Shown piece by piece: positions 61,801 through 64,000 of a stretch of 64,000 nt of DNA; position 1 is the stretch's first letter, and every line of letters starts with the position of its first letter. The position numbers and the translations under genes were made by a program. The notes below the pieces were generated by a model. It made no database searches and was not told the origin of the DNA. It worked only from the letters and a program-made list of their open reading frames with translations. The DNA is taken from positions 23,684,001 through 23,748,000 of the forward strand of contig NC_135251.1 of the NCBI RefSeq assembly GCF_964204865.1, given 5' to 3'. This DNA is from Styela clava (taxonomy: Eukaryota; Chordata; Ascidiacea; Stolidobranchia; Styelidae).

Positions 61801-63814
61801 AAAACCATCAAAAACCTGGGTGAAATTTTAACTTTTTCGGTAAAAGGAATCCAGTCCAATAAAATTCCAATGTCGTTTGATATAAAAAATACATAAAAAT
61901 TACTTTCACTACACTTTTAAAAAAGTTGATGAAATTCAACTTTTGCTTGGAATGGCCCATTCATAGCACATAACATAGTACGCAAACCTTCTAGTCACGC
62001 AGTTTCACGTTTTTTTTTAATAAACGAACCGTTATTTACAATATTATTATTTCTATAGCATTGTTTCCTTGCAATAGGAGGACTTATAGGAATGCCCCTA
62101 CTTTTGGCACCGAGAATGTGCATGACCGATACTGCAGTGGGATATCTCGGTAGAGCAATGGTGTTGAATAGTTTATTCTTCATTGCGGGAATCTTAACCT
62201 TTCTACAAACAACATTTGGGACAAGGTATGAACGTATGGATATATGAAAATGCTCTTAAGAATTGGAATAATGAAATTAATCTAATTTATTATTTATACA
62301 AGATTTAAACGGTAATTTCAAGCTCAATTGAACTCCAATTTTGATGCCCAAAAAAACAAGATTATATTTTATACCTGGATCGAAAAAAGATTCGTTTAAT
62401 TGAGAGTGAATTAAATTAACAATAATTCAAATTTATTTCCCTTCGGAACGGATCATAAGTCCGAACTGAGATTTTCGATTTGAACTGCTAAACAATGTCT
62501 TACTTATATTATCGCCAGGTTACCGATTCTGCAAGGTGGGTCGTTCACTTTTTTGCCGTCAACACTCGCTATCCTTGCACTTCCTCACAATACGTGTCCT
62601 CTGGGTCCAGTCAATCCAAATATAACAAATGGAAGTTTTCTTTATAACGATACGGACGGTATGTTGGTCGATGGTACAGAGCTGTGGCAAAGAAGAATGA
62701 GAGAGGTCAGTGTCCATCAATATTTATTTGGGGTAGTTATACAAAATGTATATATAATATGGTACTACGCGTTGCAAAAGGTGCGGTTATAGTGCTGCTA
62801 GTTCATCTAGCACCGATTTTTGGAATCGTATTCATAAATTTAAACGTTAGATTTTGATGCATAAGACGTTCAACTAAATGCATAGGCCCACAGCAATGGC
62901 TCTTATATAAGAGAATATTTCGAAAGCAATGATGTACTCTCATAATAAAAATGCACGCGAATTTGATATTTTAGTCCAAGTGTAACCGTATCCAAACATT
63001 CGTTTCGGCCCTCTCGTTTATAGCCTGATTTTGGCTTTAAATGCATGTTAGGAACGGATCGGTCTTCACAATAGCACAGTGTCTCACAACGTACGAAAAT
63101 ATTGCTCTAAAATCTTTTAATACCACACGTTCAACCGGTTACCTAATTTAACAACCCGAAATAACCTCGTTAACCTTTTTTATACACAAATATAACCGTG
63201 CCAATTCCAGAACAATGCTTTGGTCGCTATGTTAACATTGAACGTTAATGAGGGTTTGTTTAAATTACAAAAAACATTCAGAATGAGGTGTGTATGACTA
63301 TAAAATTAATCTTTAATCGTTTGTATACCATGTTATTTTTTAAATTGCCACGGGTCACCCTTGGCTTTGCTTGTACAACTCGATAGCAAAGTTGTTGATA
63401 ATAACATTAACTAAGAAAATGGGGATATCAAGTGAGACAGCAAATAATCGGCGTGATGTTGAGAATATTTATATTTATCAATAGCAAAACAAAACGTCAG
63501 CGTAGAAATGTATTTTTTTTTTGATTGAAGTCGGCTTCGTGTCACAGTCCACAGTGCTGAATTTATACCACTGTAGAAGTATACCAAATCGGACCTAAAT
63601 GCCGAAAACTAATATATCCAAAATATTCCCAGATTCAAGGTGCAATAGCAGTTGCGTCCGTTGTGGAGTTCGTTCTTGCAATAACTGGAGCCATCGGATT
63701 TCTCATGAGATTCATTGGGCCCCTCACTGTTGCACCATCAATCGCTCTCATAGGTCTATCCCTATTTAATGCTGCGTCATACAACGCTTCAGGACAATGG
63801 GGAATTGCAGTTTT
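58894..63814 (+). CDS. SLC23A: SLC23-type ascorbate/nucleobase transporter, 5' half (runs off the window)
   Basis: Exons: 58894-58935, 59305-59478, 62059-62225, 62519-62705, 63633-63814, with continuing phases; the last ends at a GTGAGT donor and the gene goes on past 64000. About 250 residues are seen. SLC23 proteins carry ascorbate with sodium, or nucleobases, across the plasma membrane. The short N-terminus (MNPDYSATNHAFDS, then an acidic tail) leads to YKLEDRPAWHLSAFLGIQ, equal to the family's PPWYLCxxLGLQ region. Next come HCFLAIGGLIGMPLLLAP (helix 1), MVLNSLFFIAGILTFLQTTF (helix 2), then LPILQGGSFTFLPSTLAIL, an exposed loop with three glycosylation sequons (NIT, NGS, NDT), REIQGAIAVASVVEFVLA and RFIGPLTVAPSIALIGLS. 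The signature with the substrate-binding residues lies beyond the window, so ascorbate versus nucleobase cannot be told. Introns hold module C, a SINE and a MITE. Confidence 0.92.
59060..59275. repeat. Module C, copy 2, with inverted ends
   Basis: In the first SLC23 intron. The left arm contains GTAGTATGTGAACCAAGATG, GCGGAC and GTACCAGGTTAGGGTTAGG; the right arm contains the complement (CCTAACCCTAACCTGGTACA, GTCCGCCATCTTGATTTACA). The right half matches 13626-13741. Both arms carry AAGATGGCGGAC, a YY1-like motif. It is likely a small non-autonomous foldback element; no clear target duplication was found. Confidence 0.8.
60945..61145 (-). mobile_element. SINE, badly diverged, in SLC23 intron 2
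   Basis: On the minus strand the tRNA-like B box survives as GGTCCGAATCCC, followed by AATTGCTGAACTCCG and CGGTTACGGC, and by CGTGGTTTTCCATATG and GATGAATATG near the tail. The order matches the 24.7 kb copy, with many substitutions and indels. Confidence 0.6.
61177..61964. mobile_element. Putative non-autonomous DNA transposon in SLC23 intron 2
   Basis: Left end ATGAGTCGGGCTATTCCAAG, complement of right end ATGAATGGGCCATTCCAAG: about 16 of 20 match. Inside, GTGACACTACAGGAC or a one-base variant recurs at ~61196, ~61376 and ~61562, as transposase-binding repeats often do. No target duplication could be fixed. A 90-codon open frame (61141-61413) overlaps and has no known motif. Confidence 0.55.
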
Positions 63815-64000
63815 GTGAGTAAAATTTGTATTCTATGTGTGGTTTTATGTGATTTTATTGTAATCAAGGAATCAATATTACATTTAATCAAAATAAATAG
63901 TATCACTATAGGTAATGTATTTCGAGGTAAATTTTATTTTTATGTTTTGTTAATATGCTCGTATTAATGAGCTTCAGTTTTTTGAGTAAAATTTCTAAGG

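Overview
This is animal nuclear DNA: AT-rich, with spliced genes (GT-AG introns mostly of 70 to 2600 bp), mitochondrial and signalling genes of animal type, tRNA-derived SINEs, a LINE fragment and many small DNA transposons. The short introns and compact genes suggest a marine invertebrate, perhaps a tunicate; that is inference, since no single gene fixes the species. Exon boundaries below were placed by hand from splice signals, phase continuity and remembered family resemblance, and no search was run.

Region by region. (1) 1.3-10.1 kb, minus strand: a nine-exon gene for a ~1850-residue, low-complexity, charged protein with a 47-residue tandem repeat and a more ordered C-terminus; not recognised. 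(2) 10.1-14.3 kb: intergenic, with a foldback transposon at 13.4-13.9 kb. (3) 14.3-18.0 kb: RMND1 (plus) and MRPL18 (minus), tail to tail with stop codons only ~55 bp apart; both serve mitochondrial translation. (4) 18-29.6 kb: a repeat-rich stretch (SINEs, a hAT-like element, dispersed repeat pairs) holding a frame-broken METTL27-like remnant. (5) 30.7-34.8 kb, minus: a four-exon SOCS6/SOCS7-type gene with SH2 domain and SOCS box. (6) 35-38.5 kb: a SINE, a Mutator-like foldback element with a perfect 9-bp target duplication, and a 5'-truncated LINE. (7) 38.7-55.4 kb: three head-to-tail copies of a ~5.78 kb unit, each carrying one four-exon gene for a ~966-residue protein with two hydrophobic segments near the N-terminus and a C-terminal coiled coil. 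The first copy is frame-broken; copies two and three are open. The family is not recognised and is the best candidate for something undescribed. (8) 55.5-58.9 kb: a 114-bp hAT miniature element, a minisatellite and a 160-bp direct duplication. (9) 58.9 kb to the end: the 5' half of an SLC23-type (ascorbate/nucleobase) transporter gene, running off the window.

The genes do not form one pathway. The only functional neighbourhood is RMND1 with MRPL18. The triplicated unit looks like recent unequal crossing-over, with sequence exchange between copies.
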